Shown piece by piece: positions 15,963 to 23,871 of a DNA stretch of 34,846 nucleotides. A program made the position numbers and the translations under genes. This DNA is from Acidobacteriota bacterium (lineage in GTDB: Bacteria > Acidobacteriota > Terriglobia > Bryobacterales > Bryobacteraceae), in the NCBI GenBank assembly GCA_025350695.1, contig JANXXI010000288.1:1-34846 (forward strand). Reading direction: 5' to 3'. The notes under the pieces are model-generated. The model did no database searches, was not told the origin of the DNA, and saw only the letters and a program-made list of their open reading frames with translations. Position 1 is the stretch's first letter. Every line of letters begins with the position of its first letter.

Positions 15963-17132
15963 TTAACCTCCCACCAGAACCGGGCCGGCCAGTTCGGCGA
16001 CTTTCGGATGAACAATTTGGCCGTCGTGCGTCACCAAGCTTTCGCGCGTGATTTCATCTTCCAGATTCAGTGTCAGCTGGCCTTTGGGGGCCAGGTGCAG
16101 CAGGAATGTGGCGATGTTTTTCGCATACATCTGACTGGCATGATACGCCGCTTCAGATGGCAAGTTCGAAGGACCAAGGATAGTAACTCCGCTATCTTCG
16201 ACCACTTGGCCAAACTTAGTAAGTTCGCAATTGCCGCCGCGCTCCGCAGCCATATCGACGATCACCGCGCCGGGGTGCATCGCGCGCGCCATCTCCGCCG
16301 TAATCAAGATAGGAGCCTTCTTTCCGGGCACGGCGGCAGTGGTGATGACTACGTCCTGCTCCCTCAATACGGCGGTCATCAATTCGCGCTGGCGGCGGTA
16401 GAAGGCTTCATCCATCGCTTTGGCATAGCCACCAGAACCTTCGGCCGACTTCGCATCGATATCCAACGTGACGAATTTGGCGCCAACGCTTTCAGCCTGC
16501 TCTTTCGCGGCGGGACGAACGTCATAAGCGCTTACCACCGCACCCAGCCGCTTCGCCGTGGCGATCGCTTGTAGACCGGCAACTCCGCAACCCAGGACGA
16601 AAACTTTGGCGGGGGCGATGGTGCCGGCGGCGGTGGTCAACATGGGGAACATTCGGCCGGAAGCTTCGGCCCCGGCGAGCACTGCGCGGTACCCCGCCAC
16701 AGTGGCCATTGAGGAAAGCGCATCCATTGCCTGGGCGCGGGTGATGCGCGGCACCAGTTCCATGGAGAGCAACGATACTTGGGCCTTGGCCATCGTGCCC
16801 ATTTCGGGAAGAGCGGTCAATGGATCGGCGAACCCCATGATTAGCTGTTTAGGTTTGAGCCGCTCGACATCGGCCGAGCCCGCCACCGGGTTTGCCCCTA
16901 GCGTGCGAACTTGGCAGATGACGTCAGCCTTCGCAAACACTTCATCGCGCGAAGCGATTGTGGCGCCTTTAGCTTCGTATTCGGAATCGGGGAAACCGGC
17001 GCTGACGCCCGCGCCACGCTCCACGATCACATTCATGCCAGCCTTAATTAACTTATCAAAGGCCCCCGGAGTCATCGCCACTCGGCGTTCCCCGGGGTGA
17101 GTTTCCCCTGGAATTCCTACGGTCAAGATCAC
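15963..17132 (-). CDS. pntAa: NAD(P) transhydrogenase subunit alpha, NAD-binding part
   Basis: This soluble 389-residue protein is domain I of transhydrogenase and binds NAD(H). It starts ILTVGIPGETHPGERRVAMT, the alanine dehydrogenase/PNT N-terminal pattern, and has the Rossmann motif VFVLGCGVAGLQAIATAKRLG and AYDVRPAAKEQAESVGAKFV. The GTG at 17132 is preceded by GAGGGGA at close range. It is the first gene of pntAa-pntAb-pntB and is divergent from a radical SAM gene, the two starts being 66 bases apart. Confidence 0.95.
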   Translation of the reverse strand: MILTVGIPGETHPGERRVAMTPGAFDKLIKAGMNVIVERGAGVSAGFPDSEYEAKGATIASRDEVFAKADVICQVRTLGANPVAGSADVERLKPKQLIMGFADPLTALPEMGTMAKAQVSLLSMELVPRITRAQAMDALSSMATVAGYRAVLAGAEASGRMFPMLTTAAGTIAPAKVFVLGCGVAGLQAIATAKRLGAVVSAYDVRPAAKEQAESVGAKFVTLDIDAKSAEGSGGYAKAMDEAFYRRQRELMTAVLREQDVVITTAAVPGKKAPILITAEMARAMHPGAVIVDMAAERGGNCELTKFGQVVEDSGVTILGPSNLPSEAAYHASQMYAKNIATFLLHLAPKGQLTLNLEDEITRESLVTHDGQIVHPKVAELAGPVLVGG

Positions 17133-17198
17133 TTCCCCTCAGCCTTTGAGCAGATGGGAGGCCAACTCATTTGGCGCCAGCCGTGCTCTAAGGCAGAC

Positions 17199-18356
17199 AT
17201 GATGAATTTCAGCCAATCTCCGCTCCTGGTGATCTGGGAGACCACACAATCTTGCGATCTGGCTTGTATACATTGTCGCGCATCCGCGGTACCAGCGCGT
17301 AACCCAAATGAGTTGACGACGGAACAGGGTTACAGGTTGCTCGACCAGGTCAAAGAATTTGCGAGATCCGAACCGGACGGCGCTCCGGCGCTGCACAGCA
17401 ATGGGGTTTCGGGCAATCGGGCCCCGGCTGGGCCGGTAGAGCCGCTGATTGTTTTCACTGGCGGCGACCCGATGAAGCGCCCCGACATTTTCGACTTGTT
17501 ACGGTACAGCGTGTCGATCAGACTGCGCACCAATATCAGTCCAAGCGCGACGCCGCTCCTAACCAATGAAGTGATCGACCAGTTCAAAGCCTGCGGCATT
17601 TCGCGCATGGCGATTAGCCTTGATGGGCCAGATGCCGCATCGCACGACGGATTTAGGGGCGTGGAGGGAACTTTTGATAGGGCGGTCGAGGCGCTTCGCC
17701 ATGCTCAACAGATTGGCCTTGACACGCAGCAGCAGACCACGGTTACGCGGCATAACATGTACCGGTTGGGTGAGATCGCTGATATCGTGGAGTCCACCGG
17801 CGGAAAGATGTGGAGCTTGTTCTTTCTGGTGGTCACCGGCCGGGCGCATGCTGAAGACGACTTGACTGCTGAGGAATATGAGAAGGTTTTTGAATTCCTC
17901 TATGAACGGTCGAAGACAGCCTCGTTTGAAATCAAGACTACCGAGGCGATGCACTATCGCCGTTATGTGGCTCAACGGAGGAAGGCGGAGGGTTTGACCT
18001 ACCGGCCGGGACCGGGTTCGTTCCGTTCAGCCGGTGTGAGTGATGGCAAGGGATTTGTGTTCGTGTCCCATACGGGTGAGATCTGCCCAAGCGGATTCTT
18101 GACGATTCCGGCGGGGAACGTGAAGGAAGGGTCGCTGCTGGACGTCTATCGTAATTCGCAGCTTTTCAATTTGCTGCGCGATGTGGATCAACGGGAAGGC
18201 AAGTGCGGCATCTGCGAGTTCCGGAATCTATGTGGCGGGTCTAGGGCCAGGGCTTATGCGACGACGGGTGATTATCTGGCTGAAGATCCACGGTGCTCGT
18301 ATCATCCGCATGCGTTGGGGTCCGTCGTTGGCGAACCCGTTGAGTGTTGTTCCTAA
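17199..18356 (+). CDS. Radical SAM/SPASM protein, TIGR04053-like
   Basis: This is a radical SAM enzyme of about 385 residues. The cluster-binding cysteines are C19, C23 and C26 (CDLACIHC), preceded by PLLVIWETTQS as in the BA_1875/TIGR04053 group. LIVFTGGDPMKRPDIFDLL and RMAISLDGPDAASHDGFRGV are typical. The C-terminus has a SPASM-like set of cysteines (EICPSG, KCGICEFRNLCGG, DPRC), which can hold an auxiliary 4Fe-4S cluster, and ends in CCS. The ATG at 17199 has an AAGG upstream; the frame is open 34 codons before it but overlaps pntAa. A stretch of about 25 residues (SEPDGAPALHSNGVSGNRAP and following) before the GGDP motif looks like an insertion. Related enzymes act in heme and peptide modification; the substrate here is unknown. 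Confidence 0.85.
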   Translation: MMNFSQSPLLVIWETTQSCDLACIHCRASAVPARNPNELTTEQGYRLLDQVKEFARSEPDGAPALHSNGVSGNRAPAGPVEPLIVFTGGDPMKRPDIFDLLRYSVSIRLRTNISPSATPLLTNEVIDQFKACGISRMAISLDGPDAASHDGFRGVEGTFDRAVEALRHAQQIGLDTQQQTTVTRHNMYRLGEIADIVESTGGKMWSLFFLVVTGRAHAEDDLTAEEYEKVFEFLYERSKTASFEIKTTEAMHYRRYVAQRRKAEGLTYRPGPGSFRSAGVSDGKGFVFVSHTGEICPSGFLTIPAGNVKEGSLLDVYRNSQLFNLLRDVDQREGKCGICEFRNLCGGSRARAYATTGDYLAEDPRCSYHPHALGSVVGEPVECCS

Positions 18357-18504
18357 CCGCGCCATCGTGAGACTAGGCAATAAACACAGTAGAAGAGCAG
18401 CGCTGATCGCATATTGCAGCTTTATGGGTTGCATTGGCATAAGCTTTACACGGGTAGATCAAATTGAACGGTAAGGTTGGTTCGTACTACTTAGTTGGAT
18501 CAAA

Positions 18505-18538
18505 CCAAAGTGGCCACATTCGCCTGTGGCCACTTTGG
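18505..18538. terminator. Perfect 14-bp hairpin between convergent genes
   Basis: CCAAAGTGGCCACA at 18505-18518 is the exact reverse complement of 18525-18538, with a 6-base loop TTCGCC. It lies between the convergent radical SAM gene and the minus-strand secreted protein and can fold on either strand. There is no long T-run on either side. A bidirectional terminator or mRNA-stabilising stem is likely. The remaining sequence of this gap (18357-18566) shows nothing else. Confidence 0.65.
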
Positions 18539-18566
18539 AACGACATTTTAGGAAACGATTCAGTTC

Positions 18567-19715
18567 TTACCTAGAAGCGCTCAAGCCTCCTGAAGTGCAA
18601 GACCGGCAAATTCCGAAACTGCTGCCGTTCCCGATGATATTGGCGCAGCGACTTGTAATGCTTGCCAGTTCCGCAGGGCTAAGAGTCGATCGGCCGAAAG
18701 GCGTTTCGGTGACCGCAAAGCCGTTGGTGGCAGCTGCGTGCACGGTTGTTCCGGTTGCGATCAATCCAGGCGCCAGTGGGAACGCAGCAGTGCCGGCTAA
18801 CGCTGCGCTGTTGGTGCACGTGTTTCCAGAAAAAGCGGCGCTGGCGCCAGAGTTGACGAGTTTCACAACAACAGAATTCGGGCGAACCCCGGTCAATGTG
18901 TTACTGACCAAATCCGCGTTTACCGAAAGCGAGACCAATCCATTTGGAGTGATCAGGCAGGAACAACAGGAGATCAGTTGTTCGTCGGGCGAAAAGGCGT
19001 AGACGTTGACGCAGGTGTTGCCGGCGGCGGCACCAAAACCGGGGCCAGCTAGCGGAGCGCCATTTGCCCCGGTGTTGGAAATGTTGATTACCGAATCGCC
19101 ATTTGTGAGGTTAGAGGCATAGCGAACTTGGAAATAGTGGTCTGGAAAAGTTGGCAGAGTGATAACGATGGAATTGACCCGTTCTTCCAGGCTGAAAAAA
19201 GCTGTACCGCCCGGAGGAATTCCGCCGTTACCGAAATTCGCAACACCTGATTTCAGATCCGCTGAGATATTAGAGAAGGTGACGCCGGGTCCTCCATACC
19301 TCGCCGGGTCGGTGGCTCCAGCACAGGGTGTGCCGCCGCCAACGAAGGTCCAGCCGGGCTGGCAAACTCCTTCGCCGTCGAATCCAAAGATGGGTAGAGT
19401 TCCCGAAAGTGTGACGCTGGTTATTGGAAATGAGCCATTATTCACGACGCCAACCAAAACGTCGTCATTGCCACTGTCGTAGGAGATGGCCGCGTTGGGG
19501 TTGGAGATTACTGTCTGCGCACTTGGCGTCACCGTAACCAACACATTGCATCCCGTGTCGTTTTGAAGCACACCGGCCAAAACAACGAGATTTGCGGCAT
19601 AAGTAGCGCTGACGCCTACTCCTCCGGCGGATCCGCCGTTGATACCTGGACAAGCACTGGCCCCGTACGTAATCGCCGTAGCCGCGCTGAAACATAGAAT
19701 AAATAACTTCTTCAT
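18567..19715 (-). CDS. Secreted protein of unknown function, acidobacterial type
   Basis: This 382-residue exported protein has the signal peptide MKKLFILCFSAATAITYGAS. It is rich in Gly, Ser, Thr and Asn and beta-rich. Cysteines come in groups: CSCLIT within FSPDEQLISCCSCLITPNG, and CRSC close to the C-terminus. The SPDEQLISCCSC block looks like one I associate with secreted acidobacterial proteins without a described function. An ATG at 19715 with GGAG upstream is the start. Short repeats lie just upstream. A surface or extracellular structural role is possible; nothing in the sequence points to an enzyme. Confidence 0.7.
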   Translation of the reverse strand: MKKLFILCFSAATAITYGASACPGINGGSAGGVGVSATYAANLVVLAGVLQNDTGCNVLVTVTPSAQTVISNPNAAISYDSGNDDVLVGVVNNGSFPITSVTLSGTLPIFGFDGEGVCQPGWTFVGGGTPCAGATDPARYGGPGVTFSNISADLKSGVANFGNGGIPPGGTAFFSLEERVNSIVITLPTFPDHYFQVRYASNLTNGDSVINISNTGANGAPLAGPGFGAAAGNTCVNVYAFSPDEQLISCCSCLITPNGLVSLSVNADLVSNTLTGVRPNSVVVKLVNSGASAAFSGNTCTNSAALAGTAAFPLAPGLIATGTTVHAAATNGFAVTETPFGRSTLSPAELASITSRCANIIGNGSSFGICRSCTSGGLSASR

Positions 19716-19740
19716 ATAGAAAACATCTCCAAGAGAAATT

Positions 19741-19782
19741 GAACTTTTGTACTAGAACTTTTGATAAAGTACTAGACTTTTC
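19741..19782. repeat. Short direct repeats upstream of the secreted-protein gene
   Basis: ACTTTT occurs at 19743, 19757 and 19777, and GTACTAGA at 19749-19756 and 19769-19776, so that units of the form ACTTTT...GTACTAGA follow each other. They lie 26-67 bases upstream of the minus-strand start at 19715, where a promoter or operator would be. Confidence 0.5.
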
Positions 19783-19975
19783 CGAATGAAGATAGTCCCC
19801 AAATGGACTAACCAAAAGGGTTACCCTGATCGGTTTAGTTAGTTCGGTGTGGGTGGGTGGGAATCGAACTCACTTCAGGGGTGGACTTGAGCCTTGCGGA
19901 ATATAGCATATTCTCACTCTTATTCAGATAAACTCTTTCCGTCGCTTAGCAGCTTTAGGACCAAGGTATTAAATA

Positions 19976-20478
19976 ATGAAAACACACCGAAACGTCTGAT
20001 CGCCACGTGCGCGTTCGCAGTGGCCATCAGTTCCAATCTTTCCGCACAATCCATCTACGGAACACTCACGGGTATCGTCGCCGATCCCACCCAGGCCGTC
20101 ATCGCCGGGGCAAATCTTAAACTCCAGGACCAGCAATCCGGTTCGCAACGCGAAACTACAGCTAACGGCGAAGGCTATTACACCTTTGTTTCCGTTCCTC
20201 CAGGCGTCTATCAACTGACAGTCGTCGCCAACGGCTTCGACACTTTCAAGGAAACCGGCATCAAAATCCTTGGCGGCGATAAGATCAACGTCAATGTCAA
20301 CCTGAGAGTCGGCAACACTTCGAATACCGTGGTTGTCACCGGCGACGTGGACCTTGTGGTCCCGGTCGATTCTGGCGAAAAAGCCGATCGTCTTACCGCC
20401 AAGGAACTGCAGTCATTTATTCAGGTCGGCACCAATGCTGCTGAGTTTATCAAGATCATGCCGGACTTCGGCATCTAG
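19976..20478 (+). pseudogene. N-terminus of a TonB-receptor-like protein, cut by an amber stop
   Basis: The frame carries a signal-peptide-like stretch (RLIATCAFAVAISSNLSAQS), a carboxypeptidase-regulatory domain (GTLTGIVADPTQAVIAGANL...GYYTFVSVPPGVYQLTVVAN), and the beginning of the plug region (TNAAEFIKIMPDFGI). It ends at TAG 20476-20478. In such receptors this site reads like PGFGIQNGTSN, so the stop may be a single CAG to TAG change. The only nearby ATG (19976) is in another frame and would need a shift within its first eight codons, a second sign of decay. The barrel is missing. In frame beyond the stop, the sequence continues NGTSNGANYTGG and then changes to an ASPIC/UnbV protein. Confidence 0.75.
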
Positions 20479-20520
20479 AACGGTACCTCGAATGGCGCGA
20501 ACTATACCGGGGGAACGGCC

Positions 20521-21000
20521 GTGAAATACAAGGAGCCACCGTTGCTGTTCCATCAGGAAGGCGGAAAATTACGGGATGTGAGCGCCGTCGCCGGACCCGC
20601 CTTCAACAATTCCTATTCCGCGCGAGGCCTTGCGGTTGGCGATTTCAACAACGATGGATTGCTGGATGTATTGATCGGCGTAAATGGCGGCGCTCCAGTG
20701 TTACTTAAAAACCAGTCAGCCAAAAGCAATCATTGGCTAGGTTTAAAGTTGGAAGGCGTCACGTGTAACCGCGATGCGATTGGGGCGAAGTTTCGATGGT
20801 CGGTCGGGGGCATTGTGCGTTCGCGGCTGAAGAACAATGGGGGCAGCTATTTGTCGTCACATGATCCGCGCGAAGTGCTCGGCGCTGGCGCGGCGGCGAA
20901 GATAGATTGGGTGGAGATTGTCTGGCCCAAGCCCAGCGTGAAAGTGCAGCGCATCGCCAACCCGCCTATGGACCGTTACATAACGGTCAAAGAAAGTTAA
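20521..21000 (+). pseudogene. C-terminal part of a CRTAC1-like FG-GAP / ASPIC-UnbV protein
   Basis: From about 20521 the frame reads KYKEPPLLFHQEGGKLRDVS, an FG-GAP/VCBS repeat with a calcium-loop-like DFNNDGLLDVLIG, and an ASPIC/UnbV domain (NHWLGLKLEGVTCNRDAIGAKF...GGSYLSSHDPREVLGAGAAAKIDWVEIVWP) ending properly at 21000. The N-terminal several hundred residues of such proteins are missing. It is in the same frame as the upstream TonB-receptor fragment, so a deletion has joined two different outer-surface genes. A GTG at 20521 could restart translation, but no signal peptide would be present. Confidence 0.75.
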
Positions 21001-21011
21001 ACCGCAATAAA

Positions 21012-21035
21012 AAGAGGCCCCTTGCGGGACCTCTT
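21012..21035 (-). terminator. Intrinsic terminator of the parvulin gene
   Basis: On the minus strand AAGAGGTCCC-GCAA-GGGGCCTCTT forms a stem with a tetraloop, followed directly by TTTATT. It lies about 20 bases after the stop of the gene at 21056. On the plus strand the same stem could end the transcript of the ASPIC fragment, though with a poorer T-tract. Confidence 0.8.
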
Positions 21036-21055
21036 CTCAATCAAAATGTCTCGGC

Positions 21056-22024
21056 TCAGTTGCCGAAGTAGCTATCATTCAACTTCACGTTCTGCGACTT
21101 CCGCAGATCTTCCACGTACTTCTTCAGCATCTCGGGTTTAGCCTGCTCTTCCAACTGCGTCCGAACTTCATCCAACTTCTTGCTGGAATGATCTTCCACC
21201 AAAATGATGTGATATCCAAACGCGGAACCTACTGGATCGCTGATCGTGCCAACCTTCTGCGCAAAGGCGGCGGTCTCAAATTCAGGAACCATTTGGCCCT
21301 TGCCGAACGCGCCCAAGCTGCCGCCATCGGCGCCGGAACCAACGTCGTCCGATTCCTTCTTCGCCATCTCCTGGAAGTTCTCCACCGTAAGTTTCGCCCG
21401 CACTTCCTTTGCCTTTTCCAGCGCTTCTTCCTTGGTGAGATCCTTCATTCCTTCGCGAACGGGAACGCGTGAATCCTTGAAGCGAATCAAAATGTGGCGC
21501 GCCTTCACTTGCTCATAAGTGGCCTTGTTGGATTCGTACAATTTCTGCACTTCGGCATCGTCCACTTTCAGCTTGCCTTGCAATTCTTTCATGTAGGCGC
21601 CAGCCAGGAAGTTTTCGGTTTGGAACGCCATTTGAGCTGCCAGCTTGGGGTCGGCCGTGATGTTTTCCTTCTTCGCTTTGAGGGCCAGCATGCGAATATC
21701 GGCATACTGTTCCGCTACTTTCTTTTTATCGGCGCCGGTGGCTTGCGCCTTTACTTGATCGGGTAACGTCGAGATCAGCATTTCGTACTCAGCTTTGCTG
21801 ATCTTTAAGTCGCCGATTTCGATCACGATATCGGTTGGCTTCAATTCCGGTTTGGCGGCAGGCGCCGCAGCGGGCGCGGCAGGCGGTTTGGCGGCCGCCG
21901 GTTTAGCGTCAGCTGGTTTGGGCGCAGCCGGCTTTGGCGCGACAGGTTTCGGGGCAGGCGTCTGGGCGAAGGTCGAGGTCGCGGCAAACGTTATGGCAAT
22001 ACAGATGGTATTTCTTAATTTCAT
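21056..22024 (-). CDS. Periplasmic parvulin-type peptidyl-prolyl isomerase
   Basis: This 322-residue foldase of the PpiC/SurA type helps outer-membrane and secreted proteins fold. It has a signal peptide (MKLRNTICIAITFAATSTFA), then a linker of about 40 residues made of repeated Ala, Pro and Lys, then a SurA-N-like helical part (ISKAEYEMLISTLPDQ...), and a parvulin domain (KARHILIRF, EEALEKAKEVRAKL, FQEMAKKESDD, GGSLGAFGKGQMVPEFETAAF, GTISDPVGSAFGYHIILVED). The domain is complete. An intrinsic terminator follows. A purine-rich AAGAGAAAGA lies before the ATG. Confidence 0.92.
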   Translation of the reverse strand: MKLRNTICIAITFAATSTFAQTPAPKPVAPKPAAPKPADAKPAAAKPPAAPAAAPAAKPELKPTDIVIEIGDLKISKAEYEMLISTLPDQVKAQATGADKKKVAEQYADIRMLALKAKKENITADPKLAAQMAFQTENFLAGAYMKELQGKLKVDDAEVQKLYESNKATYEQVKARHILIRFKDSRVPVREGMKDLTKEEALEKAKEVRAKLTVENFQEMAKKESDDVGSGADGGSLGAFGKGQMVPEFETAAFAQKVGTISDPVGSAFGYHIILVEDHSSKKLDEVRTQLEEQAKPEMLKKYVEDLRKSQNVKLNDSYFGN

Positions 22025-22085
22025 GTCTTTCTCTTAGGATAACCCGGCTTGGGGTCGATTCTGAAATGACCCCGCTCTATGCGCT

Positions 22086-23087
22086 CTATGCGGGATTCGA
22101 AACACCCTGGCAAACCTTGCTCAGCAGCTGGTTGTCGAACCCCTGATTGGGCCCCAACACCCGCTGAACCCCGGCCGCTCCACCATGTCGCGCCACCACC
22201 AATCCAAGACTCGGCACAACATAAATCTTCTTATCCAGCGCTCCCAAAGCGCCCACCGCATCGCGGGGACTATCGGGCCAAAGCATGCCCTGCTGCAGTC
22301 GCCCAGCCGGCGTCTGGAAAGCCTTCTGCCCGTTGAGCCACCACAAATACCCGTAGGCTGGGTTCAACTGCTGCGAACTTTTTTGCGCCTCAGCCAACCA
22401 CTTCGCGCTGACCAGCCGCTTACCTTGAAACTCGCCGCGGCCCAAGACCAGCTCTCCAAAGCGAGCCATGTCGCGCACGGTGCAGCGGAACCAGGTGTAA
22501 CTTGTCTCGTCGCCTGCGGGGAGGCCGTCCCAACCACCGTGCTCCATGCCCAGCGGCCCCGTTAGTTTTCGCTTCGTATAGGCGGCCAGCGGCTCGCCCG
22601 TGGCTTTTTCAAGAACCCGTAATAGCATGCGATACACCGGCGTGTTGTATGCCCAATGCGATCCCGGTTCATGTTCCATTGGCAGGGCGGCGGTCTGCGT
22701 AAATTGATCGACCCCAGCGGCGGCGGCATCGCCTCCCACTTTAATTCCGCTAGTCATACTCAGCGCATGGCGAATCGTGATGGCCTGCTTGGGGGTGCCT
22801 TTCCAGGTGGAAACGAAGTCAGCCATCGATTGATCCACTCCGCGAATTTTACCGTCCTCAATGGCCATGCCGATCAAAGTTGATGTGATGCTCTTGCTGG
22901 CTGAATAGATCGGACCAGAGCTGTCGCGGGTCCACCCTTTCCAGTAGTTCTCGGTTACGATGCGCCCTTTGTGGATCACGACCAGGCCAGTGGAGTTGTG
23001 CTCCTCGGCATAGCGAATGGCATCGTCAACAGGCGCGGCAGCGCTCCGAGCGAGGAAAGGAGTTAGTAGTAAGGAACGCCGCAGCAC
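22086..23087 (-). CDS. Beta-lactamase-family serine hydrolase
   Basis: This 333-residue protein belongs to the class C beta-lactamase/penicillin-binding fold. The SxxK motif is SASK at residues 62-65 (IYSASKSITSTLIGMAIEDG). The usual YxN is seen only as WAYNTP, where the Asn position is not conserved. The C-terminal KTG-like box is ARHGGA. The N-terminus (MLRRSLLLTPFLARSAAA) is a likely export signal. Family members include esterases, peptidases and 6-aminohexanoate-dimer hydrolases; nothing indicates true beta-lactamase activity. It lies 61 bases upstream of the parvulin gene on the same strand. Confidence 0.88.
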   Translation of the reverse strand: MLRRSLLLTPFLARSAAAPVDDAIRYAEEHNSTGLVVIHKGRIVTENYWKGWTRDSSGPIYSASKSITSTLIGMAIEDGKIRGVDQSMADFVSTWKGTPKQAITIRHALSMTSGIKVGGDAAAAGVDQFTQTAALPMEHEPGSHWAYNTPVYRMLLRVLEKATGEPLAAYTKRKLTGPLGMEHGGWDGLPAGDETSYTWFRCTVRDMARFGELVLGRGEFQGKRLVSAKWLAEAQKSSQQLNPAYGYLWWLNGQKAFQTPAGRLQQGMLWPDSPRDAVGALGALDKKIYVVPSLGLVVARHGGAAGVQRVLGPNQGFDNQLLSKVCQGVSNPA

Positions 23088-23129
23088 GACTCCATTCTAT
23101 CGCCGAAATGCCAAATCGTGGGGCCGCGC

Positions 23130-23487
23130 AACAATCAGGTCGAGTCACCCTCCCACACCAACCGGACGTGCGGTTTTCCCGCATCCGGCGGTTGAGCCCA
23201 GCGGTTTACGATTCTGCCGCAAGATTGGATGGCGGTAGGAAGCCATAACTTCGCGGAACGGCATTGTTCAGCGCTTTATGCAGTTCCGGTTGCTTGGCCA
23301 CATTCCAAGCGCCGCGACGACTCGTCGCCACGCCAAGAGCATGACCTTTTATACCCAAACTACGCAAGCGCGTCCGCCGTCCCGCTGGTTTGTGCCATCT
23401 TAACCAGAAGCATTTCTGAATGTGCCGGCGAATCCATGGCTCAAGCGCTCGCAGAAATCGGCGATCCTCAGCCAGTTGGAAATATCA
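23130..23487 (-). mobile_element. 3' remnant of a group II intron (maturase end + domain V)
   Basis: A minus-strand frame open from 23485 to the stop at 23206-23208 reads RRFLRALEPWIRRHIQKCFW, RTRLRSLGIKGHALGVATSR, and RGAWNVAKQPELHKALNNAV. This is the C-terminal maturase-specific (GIIM) domain of a group II intron-encoded protein. The reverse transcriptase part is missing. Right after it lies a domain V-like hairpin (23159-23193) and a further 20-30 bases that would be domain VI and the 3' splice site. The 5' side is cut off at about 23488. The element is not mobile by itself. Confidence 0.8.
23159..23193 (-). ncRNA. Group II intron domain V-like hairpin
   Basis: The minus strand reads CCGCCGGATGCGGGAAAACC followed by GCACGTCCGGTTGG. 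CCGGA pairs with TCCGG and GCGG with CCGC around a GAAA-type loop, with ACG unpaired on the 3' side. This is the shape of domain V, with CGC in the place of the catalytic triad. It lies about 15 bases after the maturase stop, as it should. Confidence 0.7.
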
Positions 23488-23516
23488 AGTCGAATGCCGA
23501 CATTTCAGCTAAGCTG

Positions 23517-23861
23517 ATGGACATTATTCTGGTTGTAATACTAACGGTACGAAAAGAGTTCCTTGTGGAGTATCGCGCCTATGAAAGCCTCGCGGCGGCA
23601 ATCATGGCGAACCACGGCGCTACGATTGAGAGGAATGTCACAGTGGACTCGGACCCGAACCGTGACACCCTTCGGGAAGTGCACGTCGTTCGCTTTCCTG
23701 ATTCCGATGCGCTCAATGGTTATAAGGTCGATCCTAAGCTCCTCGCACTGGCACAGATTCGCGAGAGGGTTGTCGTTGCCACGGAGGTCCTAACCGGCGA
23801 AGATGGTCCGGACTATGGCCGCTTCGCATCCCCGAAAATCCTCGTCCCCACCGATTGCTAA
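23517..23861 (+). CDS. DUF1330 family protein
   Basis: A 114-residue protein with a ferredoxin-like fold of the DUF1330 type: MDIILVVILTVRKEFLVEYR, then AYESLAAAIMANHGATIERN, then VVRFPDSDALNGYKVDPKLLAL. The ATG at 23517 is chosen because homology starts there; the frame is open much further upstream, but that part is antisense to the group II intron relic. The first strand is slightly unusual in having RKEF where a short KPG-type turn is common. The ribosome-binding site is weak. The function of DUF1330 proteins is not established. Confidence 0.65.
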   Translation: MDIILVVILTVRKEFLVEYRAYESLAAAIMANHGATIERNVTVDSDPNRDTLREVHVVRFPDSDALNGYKVDPKLLALAQIRERVVVATEVLTGEDGPDYGRFASPKILVPTDC

Positions 23862-23871
23862 ACTCTATCTC

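Noticed and set aside
15732-16574. A 280-codon plus-strand ORF across pntAb and pntAa
   Set aside because: It is antisense to two conserved transhydrogenase genes and has no recognisable domain.
21862-21965. Tandem-repeat-like GC-rich stretch
   Set aside because: It encodes the Ala-Pro-Lys linker of the parvulin protein and needs no other explanation.
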